A stretch of DNA of 55,316 nucleotides from an uncultured Woeseiaceae bacterium (lineage in GTDB: Bacteria > Pseudomonadota > Gammaproteobacteria > Steroidobacterales > Woeseiaceae): positions 1 through 55,316 of the forward strand of contig CAJQPR010000040.1 of the NCBI GenBank assembly GCA_905480255.1. Direction: 5' to 3'. Shown here piece after piece: positions 27,358 to 35,486 of the stretch; position 1 is the stretch's first letter; each line of letters starts with the position of its first letter. A model generated the notes under the pieces. The model saw only the letters and a program-made list of their open reading frames with translations. It searched no databases and was not told the origin of the DNA. The translations under genes were made by a program, and so were the position numbers.

Positions 27358-28298
27358 TGCCGAAAGTACTAATAGTTGCCGAACACGCCGACGGCAAAGC
27401 TAATCCAAGCACGGCGAAATGCGTGGCATGCGCCAGCGCCATTCCCGATGCGGAAATCCACGTAGTCGTCTTATCGGACGACAGCGAAAATGTCGCGAAT
27501 GAACTTGCAACGCTTGCTGGCGTAGCACGGGTTATTCGTGTCGATAATTCACAGAATTCGAACACGATAGCGGCGGTGCAGGCACCGCAGGTTGTTGCAG
27601 TCACGGATGGCTATAGCCATGTATTTGGCCCATCTACGACATTCGGCAAGGACCTGATGCCGCGTGTTGCTGCTCTCCTCGGTGTCAACCAGGTTAGCGA
27701 CATCATGGAAGTGCTCGGCAGTCACAGCTTCAAGCGCCCCGTATACGCCGGCAATGCCGTCGTAACGGTTGAGACACCGTCCGACAGCATTGTGGTCGCG
27801 ACTGTGCGTGTAGCCTCGTACCGGTCGGCTCCCAACGACGGAGACGCTACGATTGATGCAGTAACGATCGACGCCGAACTTCCTGTTCATACCCGTTTCC
27901 TGGAACTCCAGGCAGGTTCAGCAGATCGTCCGGACCTGCAAACCGCCGCAACCGTAGTTTCGGGTGGCCGTGCGCTTGGCAGTACAGAGAGTTTTGACCT
28001 GATCTATAAACTGGCTGATGCCCTTGGAGCTGGCGTAGGCGCTTCGCGTGCTGCGGTCGATGCCGGCTACGTTCCCAATGAGATGCAGGTCGGACAAACA
28101 GGCAAGATAATTGCCCCCGATCTATATATTGCAATCGGTATATCGGGCGCTATACAGCACCTGACGGGCATTAAGGACGCAGGGACAATCGTGGCGATCA
28201 ACAAAGATGGCGAGGCGCCAATATTCGAAGTCGCAGACATCGGTCTGGTCGGAGATCTGTTTACCATCGTCCCGGAGTTACAGGACGCTGTCAGCTAA
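27357..28298 (+). CDS. etfA: Electron transfer flavoprotein alpha subunit
   Basis: A 313-residue FAD-binding subunit. The N-terminal domain opens [12 protein letters not shown]. The C-terminal FAD site is clear in [33 protein letters not shown] and [22 protein letters not shown]. It starts within the etfB stop and ends directly against the convergent peroxiredoxin stop, with no spacer. Confidence 0.96.
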   Translation: MPKVLIVAEHADGKANPSTAKCVACASAIPDAEIHVVVLSDDSENVANELATLAGVARVIRVDNSQNSNTIAAVQAPQVVAVTDGYSHVFGPSTTFGKDLMPRVAALLGVNQVSDIMEVLGSHSFKRPVYAGNAVVTVETPSDSIVVATVRVASYRSAPNDGDATIDAVTIDAELPVHTRFLELQAGSADRPDLQTAATVVSGGRALGSTESFDLIYKLADALGAGVGASRAAVDAGYVPNEMQVGQTGKIIAPDLYIAIGISGAIQHLTGIKDAGTIVAINKDGEAPIFEVADIGLVGDLFTIVPELQDAVS

Positions 28299-28781
28299 TC
28301 AGAGAGCTGCCAAAATTGCTTCTGCTTTGCTGACCTCAAACTGACCCGGCGCTTCCACAGCGACATGGGTTACCGTGCCATCGTCAACGATGATCGCAAA
28401 TCGTTTGCCGCGCTTACCCATGCCAAACGCGCTGCTGTCCACGTCCAGTCCGAGCGCTTCGACATATTCACCATTACCGTCCGCCAGCATCAGGACGTCA
28501 TCACCGACCCCCTGGTCCTTGCCCCAGGCGTTCATGACAAATACATCATTAACGGCCGTGCAAGCTATCGTATCGATGCCTTTTGCCCGGAGCTCATCCG
28601 CGTGCTGCAACAGCCCCGGCAGGTGGCTGGCGGAACAGGTAGGCGTAAACGCCCCCGGTACCGATACCAATACAACCTTCTTATCGGCAAATAGCTCATC
28701 AGTCGACATTGCGCCGGGTCCATTTTCGCCCATAGCTCCAAACACGCCAGTTGGCATTTTGTCACCGACCTCAATAGCCAT
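28299..28781 (-). CDS. Peroxiredoxin (Prx5/AhpE-like, thioredoxin or glutaredoxin dependent)
   Basis: A 160-residue Prx5-type peroxiredoxin. The peroxidatic Cys is in VPGAFTPTCSASHLP at about residue 48, with the Thr three residues before it. CTAVNDVFVMNAWG follows at about 75, and the tail (VTHVAVEAPGQFEVSKAE) is normal for the family. It reduces H2O2 and organic hydroperoxides. The ATG at 28779-28781 is preferred over the GTG two codons upstream. It lies 16 nt after the ferredoxin gene, probably one transcript. Confidence 0.9.
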   Translation of the reverse strand: MAIEVGDKMPTGVFGAMGENGPGAMSTDELFADKKVVLVSVPGAFTPTCSASHLPGLLQHADELRAKGIDTIACTAVNDVFVMNAWGKDQGVGDDVLMLADGNGEYVEALGLDVDSSAFGMGKRGKRFAIIVDDGTVTHVAVEAPGQFEVSKAEAILAAL

Positions 28782-28797
28782 CCGCACCTATCTCTTA

Positions 28798-29118
28798 TCA
28801 GTATTCGTTTTCAGCAACATGGACAACAAGGCCGTCCCACTCATCTTTCATTTCCAGCTGACAGGTGAGCCTGCTGTTGTCACGGCGATCGTATGCAGCG
28901 TCAAGCATGCTGTCTTCCATATCGTCCATTTCCGGCATTTTCTGAGCCCATGCCTCGTCGATATAGCTATGGCAGGTAGCGCAGGCACAAGCCCCGCCGC
29001 ACTCAGCGACAATGCCATCAATATTGTTGTTTATGGCGGCTTCCATGACTGAGTATCCGCTCTCAACTTCAACGTCATGTCTTTCGCCACCCGGCGTAAT
29101 GAATGTGATCTTTGGCAT
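28798..29118 (-). CDS. fdx: [2Fe-2S] ferredoxin, adrenodoxin/putidaredoxin type
   Basis: A 106-residue ferredoxin. Three cluster ligands are in ECGGACACATC (C-x5-C-x2-C, about residues 40-49) and the fourth is in RLTCQLEM at about 86, the spacing of vertebrate-type ferredoxins. MPKITFITPGGERHDVE is the expected first beta hairpin. Partners may be P450s or Fe-S assembly; no isc or P450 gene is nearby. AGGAA precedes the ATG. It is probably co-transcribed with the peroxiredoxin gene. Confidence 0.92.
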   Translation of the reverse strand: MPKITFITPGGERHDVEVESGYSVMEAAINNNIDGIVAECGGACACATCHSYIDEAWAQKMPEMDDMEDSMLDAAYDRRDNSRLTCQLEMKDEWDGLVVHVAENEY

Positions 29119-29212
29119 CTTTTGTTCCTGGCCGAATTCCGTGAGCGCATTGTAAGGACGTCATTGGTCCCCGGTCAACGCGTTGCACAGGCGATTGTTT
29201 GTATGAATATTT

Positions 29213-29248
29213 CGATTAAAAAAAACGGGCGCCACCAGGCGCCCGTTT
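29213..29248 (-). terminator. Intrinsic terminator of the TonB2-type operon
   Basis: An 11-bp stem (29223-29233 with 29238-29248, loop ACCA) with a GC-rich core. On the minus strand it continues into eight T residues. It lies just after the TPR gene and closes the DUF3450-to-TPR operon. Confidence 0.9.
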
Positions 29249-29268
29249 GTATTTACATGCTCTAGGCC

Positions 29269-30618
29269 TTAACTACGATCCGTACTCCGGCGGCGCTCTT
29301 CAAGCTCCGCCGCTTGCTTGCGCGCGGCATTTTCGGCAAGTTGGATCTGCTTGTTGCGCTCAACATCGCTTTCAATGACGTTAATCCATTGTCTTGCAAT
29401 TTTTGATGACCGTTGAGTTTCTCCAGCCGAGCGGAATGCAGTGATGGCGTCCCCGTATTCTTTTTGATTGTAAAGGCACATGCCAAGGGAGATCTGAGCG
29501 TTATCCGGGCTCTTGATTCCACCCTTCTTGAGACCATCGCGAATTGCGGCGACGCATTCGTCATACTGCCCAAGATTCAGATTTGCGTTGCCCAATCGAA
29601 GATTCAGCTCACCGTCGTCGCTCAGGCTGGCAGCTGCCTCCAACGCTGGTATTGATTTCTCATCTTCCGCTGCCAACGTCCAGGCCTGGGAAAGAAGACG
29701 ATAATTTTTGGCGTCTTTGGAAACCCGGCCGGCTTCCATTTCCCGCTCCATCAACACTCCCGCCTTATACGGCACTTCGTGTTGCATATAGAGTTGAGCC
29801 ATAGTCGTAAACTCAGACTCTTTCTCAAGCAATCCCTGCGTGTGCGCTGCATCGTAAGCAGCCATCAGATTCGCGTCTTCACCCAATTCGGTGTACGCGC
29901 CAGCTAGTGAGAACCAGTAGCGTTTCTTCGGCCAGTTCACGAGCAGAATCTTTTGAATATCGCGAACCTTCGCGTAATTTTCCTGCTGGAAGTAAGCGAA
30001 ATTCAGAAGCACATACCAATCTTCCTTAGCCGTCATCTCCCGCCGTTCAGCGGTACTGATGGCCTGCTCAATTGGTGCAACCATGTCCGCGTAACGGCTA
30101 ACCTGGTAGAGGTTCTGCGCGTAGAGGATATAGTTGTCCGGCGCCGGGTTTGTTTCGAGCACGAAGTACTCGTCGAGATATTTCAGCGCCTGGTCATATT
30201 TTTCCAGCATCGTAGAAAGCTGAGCCATCGTGTAGATGGTTTGTTTCTTGATTTGTGGCTCTATGCTCGGAATACGAATCATCTCTTCGTATGCGGCCAT
30301 TGCCTCATCGATGTTCTCAAGGTTGTAATGAACAAATCCAATGTAATTGAGAACGTTCTGCAACTCGTATTCAGTAATACCTTTTTTCGTCTTGAGCGCG
30401 TTCAGCAACTTCAGTGCGCCCTGCTGATCCTCGGCATCGATCATTTCCTGGGCTTTCTGAATACGGTCATAAACTTCTTTACTGACAGCCTGAGCCTGTT
30501 TCGTCTTTTGATTGGAGCCTTCTTCATCGTCGTCTTGCGCGAAGACGCTGCCAGTAGCAAACACGCTGCAAATCAAAAGCACAACGATTTGAGTAAGAAA
30601 AGGTTTTCTGCTGTTCAT
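29269..30618 (-). CDS. Periplasmic TPR-repeat protein of the TonB system
   Basis: A 449-residue protein with a cleavable signal peptide (hydrophobic core IVVLLICSVFATGSVFA, then QDDDEEG) and a charged linker. Helical TPR-like pairs run from about residue 55 to the end, for example VLNYIGFVHYNLENIDEAMAAYEE and LRLGNANLNLGQYDECVAAI. Such TPR proteins regularly end DUF3450-ttpC-exbBD-tonB clusters and probably act as periplasmic scaffolds. It is 47 nt after tonB and followed by a strong terminator. Confidence 0.82.
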   Translation of the reverse strand: MNSRKPFLTQIVVLLICSVFATGSVFAQDDDEEGSNQKTKQAQAVSKEVYDRIQKAQEMIDAEDQQGALKLLNALKTKKGITEYELQNVLNYIGFVHYNLENIDEAMAAYEEMIRIPSIEPQIKKQTIYTMAQLSTMLEKYDQALKYLDEYFVLETNPAPDNYILYAQNLYQVSRYADMVAPIEQAISTAERREMTAKEDWYVLLNFAYFQQENYAKVRDIQKILLVNWPKKRYWFSLAGAYTELGEDANLMAAYDAAHTQGLLEKESEFTTMAQLYMQHEVPYKAGVLMEREMEAGRVSKDAKNYRLLSQAWTLAAEDEKSIPALEAAASLSDDGELNLRLGNANLNLGQYDECVAAIRDGLKKGGIKSPDNAQISLGMCLYNQKEYGDAITAFRSAGETQRSSKIARQWINVIESDVERNKQIQLAENAARKQAAELEERRRSTDRS

Positions 30619-30665
30619 ATCAAAAGTTTCCTTTCGTAAAGTCCCGCTCTACTGACTTTTCGATT

Positions 30666-31271
30666 CTATTCTTCAATCTTGAATGTGATTCGCGTTTTAA
30701 CGTTAGGCACCGCGATCGGGACGCCATCGACTACCCGCGGCTTGTACTTGAATTTCAGCACCGCTCGTGTCGCTGCGCGGTCAAACAAGCTACTGGTTGA
30801 GAAGAGAACGACGGGATCCGTCACAGACCCGGAGGTCGTAACCGTAAAGCCCATATCAACGTGACCCTCAACGCCTCTGGACAACGCGCGAGCCGGGTAA
30901 ACCGGCGCTACACGTACGATCGGAAGGTAATCGCCCTCAGCAATGTTCATCCCGCCCGGTCCGCCAATGTCTACATTTGAAGCGACGGTCGGTGGCGGAA
31001 CGTTAATTGTCGGTGCGTTGGGATCAACGCTATCCAGATCCTGAGGGGGGATCTCTGGTGGTACCTCAGGTGGTTTTGGAGGCTTCTCAGGTGTGAAGTC
31101 TTCCGTGTTCAGTGTCTCGCTTCTTTTGACACGAACGAAATCCAGCATGTGCTTGGTGCGTTCTTTCTGAATTGCATCCTCAGCATGCTCAATCAGCAGG
31201 TGCATTACGAAGATAAGTGACAACGTAATGATTGAACCTACGATGATAGAAAATACATAACGGCCTATCAT
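30666..31271 (-). CDS. tonB: TonB energy transducer (TonB2 type)
   Basis: A 201-residue bitopic protein. The N-terminal helix FSIIVGSIITLSLIFVMHLLI has the periplasmic EHAEDAIQKER next to it. A Pro-rich stalk (EKPPKPPEVPPEIPPQD) follows at about residues 62-80, and the C-terminal domain carries PVYPARALSRGVEGHV. It transmits ExbB/D-harvested proton motive force to outer-membrane TonB-dependent transporters. The short stalk is typical of TonB2 rather than E. coli TonB. Confidence 0.93.
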   Translation of the reverse strand: MIGRYVFSIIVGSIITLSLIFVMHLLIEHAEDAIQKERTKHMLDFVRVKRSETLNTEDFTPEKPPKPPEVPPEIPPQDLDSVDPNAPTINVPPPTVASNVDIGGPGGMNIAEGDYLPIVRVAPVYPARALSRGVEGHVDMGFTVTTSGSVTDPVVLFSTSSLFDRAATRAVLKFKYKPRVVDGVPIAVPNVKTRITFKIEE

Positions 31272-31361
31272 TGTTAGCGCTCCTCTGCGGGCGGTCCCGC
31301 ATCGCTAATGCATCGGGACTTCGGGGACACTTTATGTGACCCCGTCATCCGATTTCAGTTC

Positions 31362-31772
31362 CTAATTGTTGTTTGCCGCCAGCGACACGTTATAAACGCC
31401 AGCCGCACGGGCTGCATCCATAACGGTAACGAGCGTTTCGTTCGTCGACTTCTTGTCAGCCTGGATAACGACCGACCCTTTCGGGTTTTCGGCGTGCAGT
31501 CGTTCGATATTCGGACGAACCGCACGTGGATCGACCATACGACGGTCGATCCAGATCTCGTCATTTGAACTGATTGCAATCAGAATATTTGCATCAGCAA
31601 CAGACTCCGACGTAGGCGCATCCGGCCGATTCACGTCGATTCCGGCTTCCTTGATGAAAGACGCGGTTACGATGAAGAAGATGAGCATGATAAAAACAAC
31701 ATCGAGCATTGGCGTAAGGTTGATTTCATTATCTTCCTCTTCACCGCCCATTCCTGCTTGAGCTCTACGCAT
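31362..31772 (-). CDS. exbD: Biopolymer transport protein ExbD
   Basis: A 136-residue protein with an acidic cytoplasmic N-terminus, a membrane helix with the key Asp in INLTPMLDVVFIMLIFFIV (Asp at about 24), and a periplasmic domain (VVIQADKKSTNETLVTVMD). It forms the proton-conducting unit with ExbB. It is 12 nt downstream of exbB and about 90 nt upstream of tonB. Confidence 0.94.
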   Translation of the reverse strand: MRRAQAGMGGEEEDNEINLTPMLDVVFIMLIFFIVTASFIKEAGIDVNRPDAPTSESVADANILIAISSNDEIWIDRRMVDPRAVRPNIERLHAENPKGSVVIQADKKSTNETLVTVMDAARAAGVYNVSLAANNN

Positions 31773-31784
31773 TTCAGATACCTT

Positions 31785-32312
31785 TTAGTGATCCATCGTG
31801 AGTGAGTCCTCGAGGAACTCTACTTCACGTGCCGCACGGCGGCTTAGCAAAGTTACAAGGAGCACTCCTGAGAGCGCTCCAACCATTCCCGCCATTGTCG
31901 GCACAGTCGCCTGGGAAACACCCGCCGCCATAGCGCGAACATTACCAGACCCTGACACAGCCATGACCTCAAAAACCTTGATCATGCCTGTTACCGTTCC
32001 GAGCAGACCCAGTAGCGGACAAAGTGCTACGAGAGTCTGAATCATGGGTATAGATTGGTTAGTCGCCTGGGCAAACTGCGAGACCAGCCCTTCGCGGATC
32101 ATGTGTGCATTCCACGAACGTCTTTCTGGCCTTGATTCCCATTGATCATGAATCATTGTAGACATGGCTTTCATCGCCGAGCGGAAATACAGCAACCGCT
32201 CGAGGATGAGAACCCACATAACAAAGATCGTAATCGCAATCCATCTCAGGACCGGACCACCCAACTCCATGAAGTCGCGTATGGCTTCAAAACTGTCAAA
32301 TAGCCAAAGCAT
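31785..32312 (-). CDS. exbB: MotA/TolQ/ExbB proton channel protein (ExbB2)
   Basis: A 175-residue protein with three membrane segments: VLRWIAITIFVMWVLILERLL near residue 30, LVALCPLLGLLGTVTGMI at about 95-112, and TMAGMVGALSGVLLVTLL at about 137-154. The second carries the GTVTGM motif of the TolQ/ExbB family. The short length matches ExbB2 of the Vibrio TonB2 system. It lies directly downstream of the larger TtpC-like paralogue. Confidence 0.92.
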   Translation of the reverse strand: MLWLFDSFEAIRDFMELGGPVLRWIAITIFVMWVLILERLLYFRSAMKAMSTMIHDQWESRPERRSWNAHMIREGLVSQFAQATNQSIPMIQTLVALCPLLGLLGTVTGMIKVFEVMAVSGSGNVRAMAAGVSQATVPTMAGMVGALSGVLLVTLLSRRAAREVEFLEDSLTMDH

Positions 32313-32335
32313 CGCTTCTCCTTAAGGCTCCGGCC

Positions 32336-33697
32336 TTAACTGTTCTTCTCGGAGTGTGTGGCAATAATGCCCGCACTCTGTGATTGAAGGATGTTGACAA
32401 TCTTCCGGCTCTGGCCACTAACGAGCGTGTGGATCAAAACCATCGGAATAGCAACGACCAGGCCAAGTACCGTCGTCATGAGTGCCTGCGAAATACCGCC
32501 AGCCATCATTTTCGGATCACCTGCACCGTAAAGCGTAATTACCTGGAAGGTCTTGATCATACCGGTAACCGTTCCAAGCAGACCCATAAGCGGGGCCACA
32601 ACAGAGATCACCTTGATGAACAACAGGCCTTTGGTCAAATCAGGCATTTCTTTAAGGGCTGCTTCGCTGAGCTTAAGCTCAATCGTCTCAGTATCCGCAT
32701 TTTGATTCGCTTCGTAAGCTGCAAGCACACGTCCCAACGGGTTATTAGTGCTGGCCGAATCACTCTTCAACTGCGCGCTGACTTTGCGGCTTGCAGACGA
32801 CAGTGCGATCCAGCGTACAAATGCGATCAAAAGGCCGAAAATGCCGAGGCCAATGATGCAATAGCCCACGATACCACCCTGGTTGATCCGATCCTTGATC
32901 GTCGGAGACTCAACCAACAGTGCCAGAATGCCGCCACGAGTTCCGTCGAGACCAAAGGTGACGATGTCACCGCGAGAAGCTCCAACCATATCACCCGCTG
33001 AATTGGTGTATCGCGCCTGATCTGGCTGACGCTGCAACTCGTTAACCGTGCTGCTACCGCCGCTAAAGGTCAGAAATCCACCATCAAAAACGATGTTGAA
33101 TGTACCTACGCGGACGACGTCCGTCGTAATAACCTCACCATCTGCCCTTGTGATTTCCTGGGGAAATCTGACGATCTTGCCTGACTCGGACACTTCGCGT
33201 TGCAGCTCAAACCAAAGCTGCTCGATCTCTTCGATTGAGGCCAGCGAGCTAGCGCCCGCCATTTTGCTGCCAAGCTCTACGAGGAAAGACTCACGATCCG
33301 GAAACTGAATGTTGGTGAGGGACGTGTTGAAACGCCCTTGTGCATCACCAGAAACCGTTTGCAGAACACCGAATAGCTCTTTCAACGCACCAAGGCGTTC
33401 GTCGAGCGCTGCTCTTGCAGTAACAATTTGCTCCTGGTTCTCATTGAAGAGAGCTTCCAGCCGTGCACTCGTATTTTCCTGACGAGTTCGCTCAGCGCGT
33501 GCCTGGTTAACCAGGTTTTGCTGCTCGCTTCGAGACTGCGCAAATCGCGCTTCTCTCTCACGAGCTTCCTGGCTATCACGGGCCTGACCCTGTTCTATTT
33601 GTCCCAGGAGATCGTCCATCGTGCTCGCATCTTCCTGTGCCTGTGCCAACCCCGTCGTAAGAAGGGCGCTGGCCATAAATATTGCTATGCGTTTCAT
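32336..33697 (-). CDS. ttpC: TtpC-like MotA/TolQ/ExbB protein with periplasmic coiled-coil domain
   Basis: A 453-residue protein with a signal peptide (FMASALLTTGLAQAQ) and a long Gln/Glu/Arg-rich coiled coil at about residues 28-110. A beta-rich periplasmic part (IVFDGGFLTFSGG) follows, then a C-terminal MotA/TolQ/ExbB module with LGIFGLLIAFVRWIAL, VVAPLMGLLGTVTGMIKTF and TTVLGLVVAIPMVLIHTLV. This layout is that of TtpC, needed for TonB2 function in Vibrio. It starts 3 nt after the DUF3450 stop. Confidence 0.88.
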   Translation of the reverse strand: MKRIAIFMASALLTTGLAQAQEDASTMDDLLGQIEQGQARDSQEAREREARFAQSRSEQQNLVNQARAERTRQENTSARLEALFNENQEQIVTARAALDERLGALKELFGVLQTVSGDAQGRFNTSLTNIQFPDRESFLVELGSKMAGASSLASIEEIEQLWFELQREVSESGKIVRFPQEITRADGEVITTDVVRVGTFNIVFDGGFLTFSGGSSTVNELQRQPDQARYTNSAGDMVGASRGDIVTFGLDGTRGGILALLVESPTIKDRINQGGIVGYCIIGLGIFGLLIAFVRWIALSSASRKVSAQLKSDSASTNNPLGRVLAAYEANQNADTETIELKLSEAALKEMPDLTKGLLFIKVISVVAPLMGLLGTVTGMIKTFQVITLYGAGDPKMMAGGISQALMTTVLGLVVAIPMVLIHTLVSGQSRKIVNILQSQSAGIIATHSEKNS

Positions 33698-33700
33698 GGC

Positions 33701-34495
33701 TTATGCTCCGTCCGCGTCTTCAGGGCCTGGCATCGGTACCAGGATTAACTCAGGTGCAATCAACTGTCTCGCGATCCTGATGCCTTTGCGTATTTCACTT
33801 CGATGATCGCTTCCCAGCAGCTCGTACTCTCGTGCCTCAGGGTTGTACCAACCAGTAATGTTTGTGTCATCCGACTGAAAATACAGGCCAATGCGACCGA
33901 CCCGGAACATATTGTATTCCCGGACGGCGCCATCGACGTTCAGCGACTCGCGGTACCACTCACTCGATGTGCCGTAGTCCATCTCGATCTGGTAAGCCTC
34001 CATGACCTTGCGGAATTTTTCCGCAACGCTGACGTCAGATCTTTCGAGAATTCCCTTCAGATCAGCCATACGCTTGTCGCGTTCTGCCATCAGGAAAGGA
34101 ATATCAAGAGCGATAGACTGTTCGAGGCCGTCAATCATCCGCTCCATCAGCGGAAAAATCTGGCGGTTAATAACGTCGACCTGCTCCATAGAAAGAGCAA
34201 TGTCGTCGAGCGTCGCCTGCTGGCCGTTAGTCTGCGCCGTCATCAATCGGTTGTAGACCTTAAGACCGTCAATCTCTTTATTGATCCCGCGGTAGTCATC
34301 TGCGAGAGAACGCGTTCCCTCAACAACCTCGTTGATACGTTCCTGAGACTCCTGAGCTAGCTCAAGGCGTTGCAAGTCAGCCTGAAGGACCTCATCGACG
34401 GTCGTGGACTGGGCGAAGACGCTGCCAGCCACAACAACAATTGCTGCCGCAGCTGCACCTGCCATTTTCCGGCTGCTGTATTTGCACCGTTTCAT
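33701..34495 (-). CDS. DUF3450 periplasmic coiled-coil protein
   Basis: A 264-residue exported protein. The signal peptide (MAGAAAAAIVVVAGSVFAQ) is followed by a long coiled coil at about residues 30-110. The DUF3450 core has RVGRIGLYFQSDDTNITGWY and REYELL. It is the first gene of the TonB2-type operon, with AAGGAG 5 nt before the ATG. DUF3450 proteins recur in this position and probably work with TtpC in the periplasm; the molecular role is unknown. Confidence 0.88.
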   Translation of the reverse strand: MKRCKYSSRKMAGAAAAAIVVVAGSVFAQSTTVDEVLQADLQRLELAQESQERINEVVEGTRSLADDYRGINKEIDGLKVYNRLMTAQTNGQQATLDDIALSMEQVDVINRQIFPLMERMIDGLEQSIALDIPFLMAERDKRMADLKGILERSDVSVAEKFRKVMEAYQIEMDYGTSSEWYRESLNVDGAVREYNMFRVGRIGLYFQSDDTNITGWYNPEAREYELLGSDHRSEIRKGIRIARQLIAPELILVPMPGPEDADGA

Positions 34496-35245
34496 TGATA
34501 CTCCTTAATACATCGAGTTTTAATATTTATAGGATTTCGGGAGAGGGATGCGAAGTCATCATATGAGTACTTAATATGAGAACTTGCACTACATACGGGT
34601 GCGCTGCATCCGATAGAATGCAACCCCCCCTTGCGCTCGCGACCCTCTCCACTACCGCCGCGGCGATTAATTCTGATTTTGACCCTTATATATTTAATTT
34701 TTGGACCGCCTTGCCGATGTCACTCCCCTGTTGCACCGGTCTCTGTCGGGTCCCGCCTTGCTGGCAATAAGAATACCATAAGCATCACATATCGCCAGCC
34801 TTACAACGACTTAACATTTTGTCCTGATTGCTGGCTGAAACAGATTGCTGCTCAGGACCAGGCCGGACTCTCAGGGTCGTTACGCCATGTCGTAGTACCA
34901 CCTTTTTGCTCACTTGTTAGCAAACAAGGCGCGGGAGCATACCTTTATACAGTCCCTCAGGCCACAAGGAATTCGCAGTGAAATGTTGACCACCGTAACA
35001 GTCCCCCGAAGACGCCGACCGCGTTTGATAGCAATGTGCGATCTGTGATGCGCCCGAAATATCAGAGCGTGTTAAAAAATAATTTCATTATAATATTTTT
35101 GAATCAAAAGCTTACTCGCTATAGCTAATGCATTTTCGCTAAATGACAACGCTGCTAAAGGGGCAGCAGGCTGACGGAAAAAACATTGTATGAAAGCAGG
35201 ATTCGGCGGTCTCAGTCGTATCACAAGTAACTGAATTAACAGCAG
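34496..35245. other. Long non-coding region between divergent operons
   Basis: About 750 bp between the start of the DUF3450 operon (minus) and the ilv promoter (plus). Open frames here (such as 34631-34981) have no ribosome binding site and no family resemblance. Visible elements are the tandem repeat at 34561-34585, a C8 run near 34622, an AT-rich stretch at 35071-35110 holding a perfect TATAAT at 35089-35094 without a good -35, and a GCTGC/GCAGC stem near 35150-35170. It may hold promoters or a small RNA, but none can be shown by reading alone. Confidence 0.5.
34561..34585. repeat. Tandem 12-nt direct repeat upstream of the DUF3450 operon
   Basis: ATATGAGTACTT (34561-34572) and ATATGAGAACTT (34574-34585) are 11/12 identical with a 13-nt period. 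They lie 66-90 nt upstream of the DUF3450 start, where a regulator could bind in tandem. The regulator is unknown and chance is possible. Confidence 0.4.
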
Positions 35246-35274
35246 TTGACATCGTGTTTACCATCCAACATGAT
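35246..35274 (+). promoter_or_regulatory. Promoter of the ilv-leu operon
   Basis: A perfect TTGACA at 35246-35251 and CATGAT at 35269-35274 with a 17-nt spacer form a sigma70-type promoter. Transcription would start near 35281, about 40 nt before the leader peptide ATG at 35322. Confidence 0.65.
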
Positions 35275-35321
35275 CCGCGCTTATGAGATTCGCGTTTAAC
35301 AAAGTCTTACGTGAGACCGGC

Positions 35322-35381
35322 ATGACGCTGCTCCTTCTGCAGTCTGTCCTGGTGCTTCTTATTAGGAGACAGGGCGGGTAG
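35322..35381 (+). CDS. Leu/Val/Ile-rich attenuation leader peptide
   Basis: A 19-residue open frame whose residues 3-14 are almost all branched-chain (7 Leu, 2 Val and 1 Ile in the peptide), ending at TAG 35379-35381. It sits between the promoter and an intrinsic terminator before ilvC, the layout of ilvL-type leaders. Ribosome stalling at the Leu/Val/Ile codons should decide between the antiterminator and terminator just downstream. The ATG at 35322 is preferred; an in-frame ATG at 35283 would be nearly leaderless. The ribosome binding site is weak. There is no sequence homology to E. coli IlvL beyond composition. Confidence 0.78.
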   Translation: MTLLLLQSVLVLLIRRQGG

Positions 35382-35446
35382 CGTAGACGTACAAGGATTT
35401 CATCAACGCCAACCCCGCATCCAAAAAGGATTGTGGGGTTTTTTTT
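35374..35446 (+). terminator. Attenuator: antiterminator and intrinsic terminator before ilvC
   Basis: The terminator is a 12-bp stem with one bulge (35411-35422 with 35428-35440, AAAAA loop) running into eight T residues at 35439-35446. A competing stem can form between 35374-35384 and 35406-35418 (GCGGG with CCCGC, GCGT with ACGC), which takes up the terminator's left arm. The competing left arm overlaps the leader stop codon. A ribosome finishing the leader would therefore block it and allow termination, while one stalled on Leu/Val/Ile codons would leave it free. Confidence 0.8.
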
Positions 35447-35486
35447 GGCAACGGATTTCGATTTGGTCAGATTTTAGGAAAAAACA

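Noticed and set aside
29953-30639. Plus-strand frame of about 228 codons
   Set aside because: It is antisense to the TPR gene, which has a signal peptide, repeats and an operon context.
32384-33001. Plus-strand frame of about 205 codons
   Set aside because: It is antisense to the ttpC-like gene; composition is rich in His, Arg and Asn without family resemblance.
33803-34360. Plus-strand frame of about 185 codons
   Set aside because: It is antisense to the DUF3450 gene and shows no recognisable domain.
34631-34981. Possible 116-residue protein in the intergenic region
   Set aside because: No ribosome binding site, random-looking composition, and no family feature.
35089-35094. Perfect TATAAT as an ilv promoter
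   Set aside because: No -35 at 16-18 nt; the TTGACA/CATGAT pair at 35246-35274 fits the leader peptide better. Kept only as a remark.
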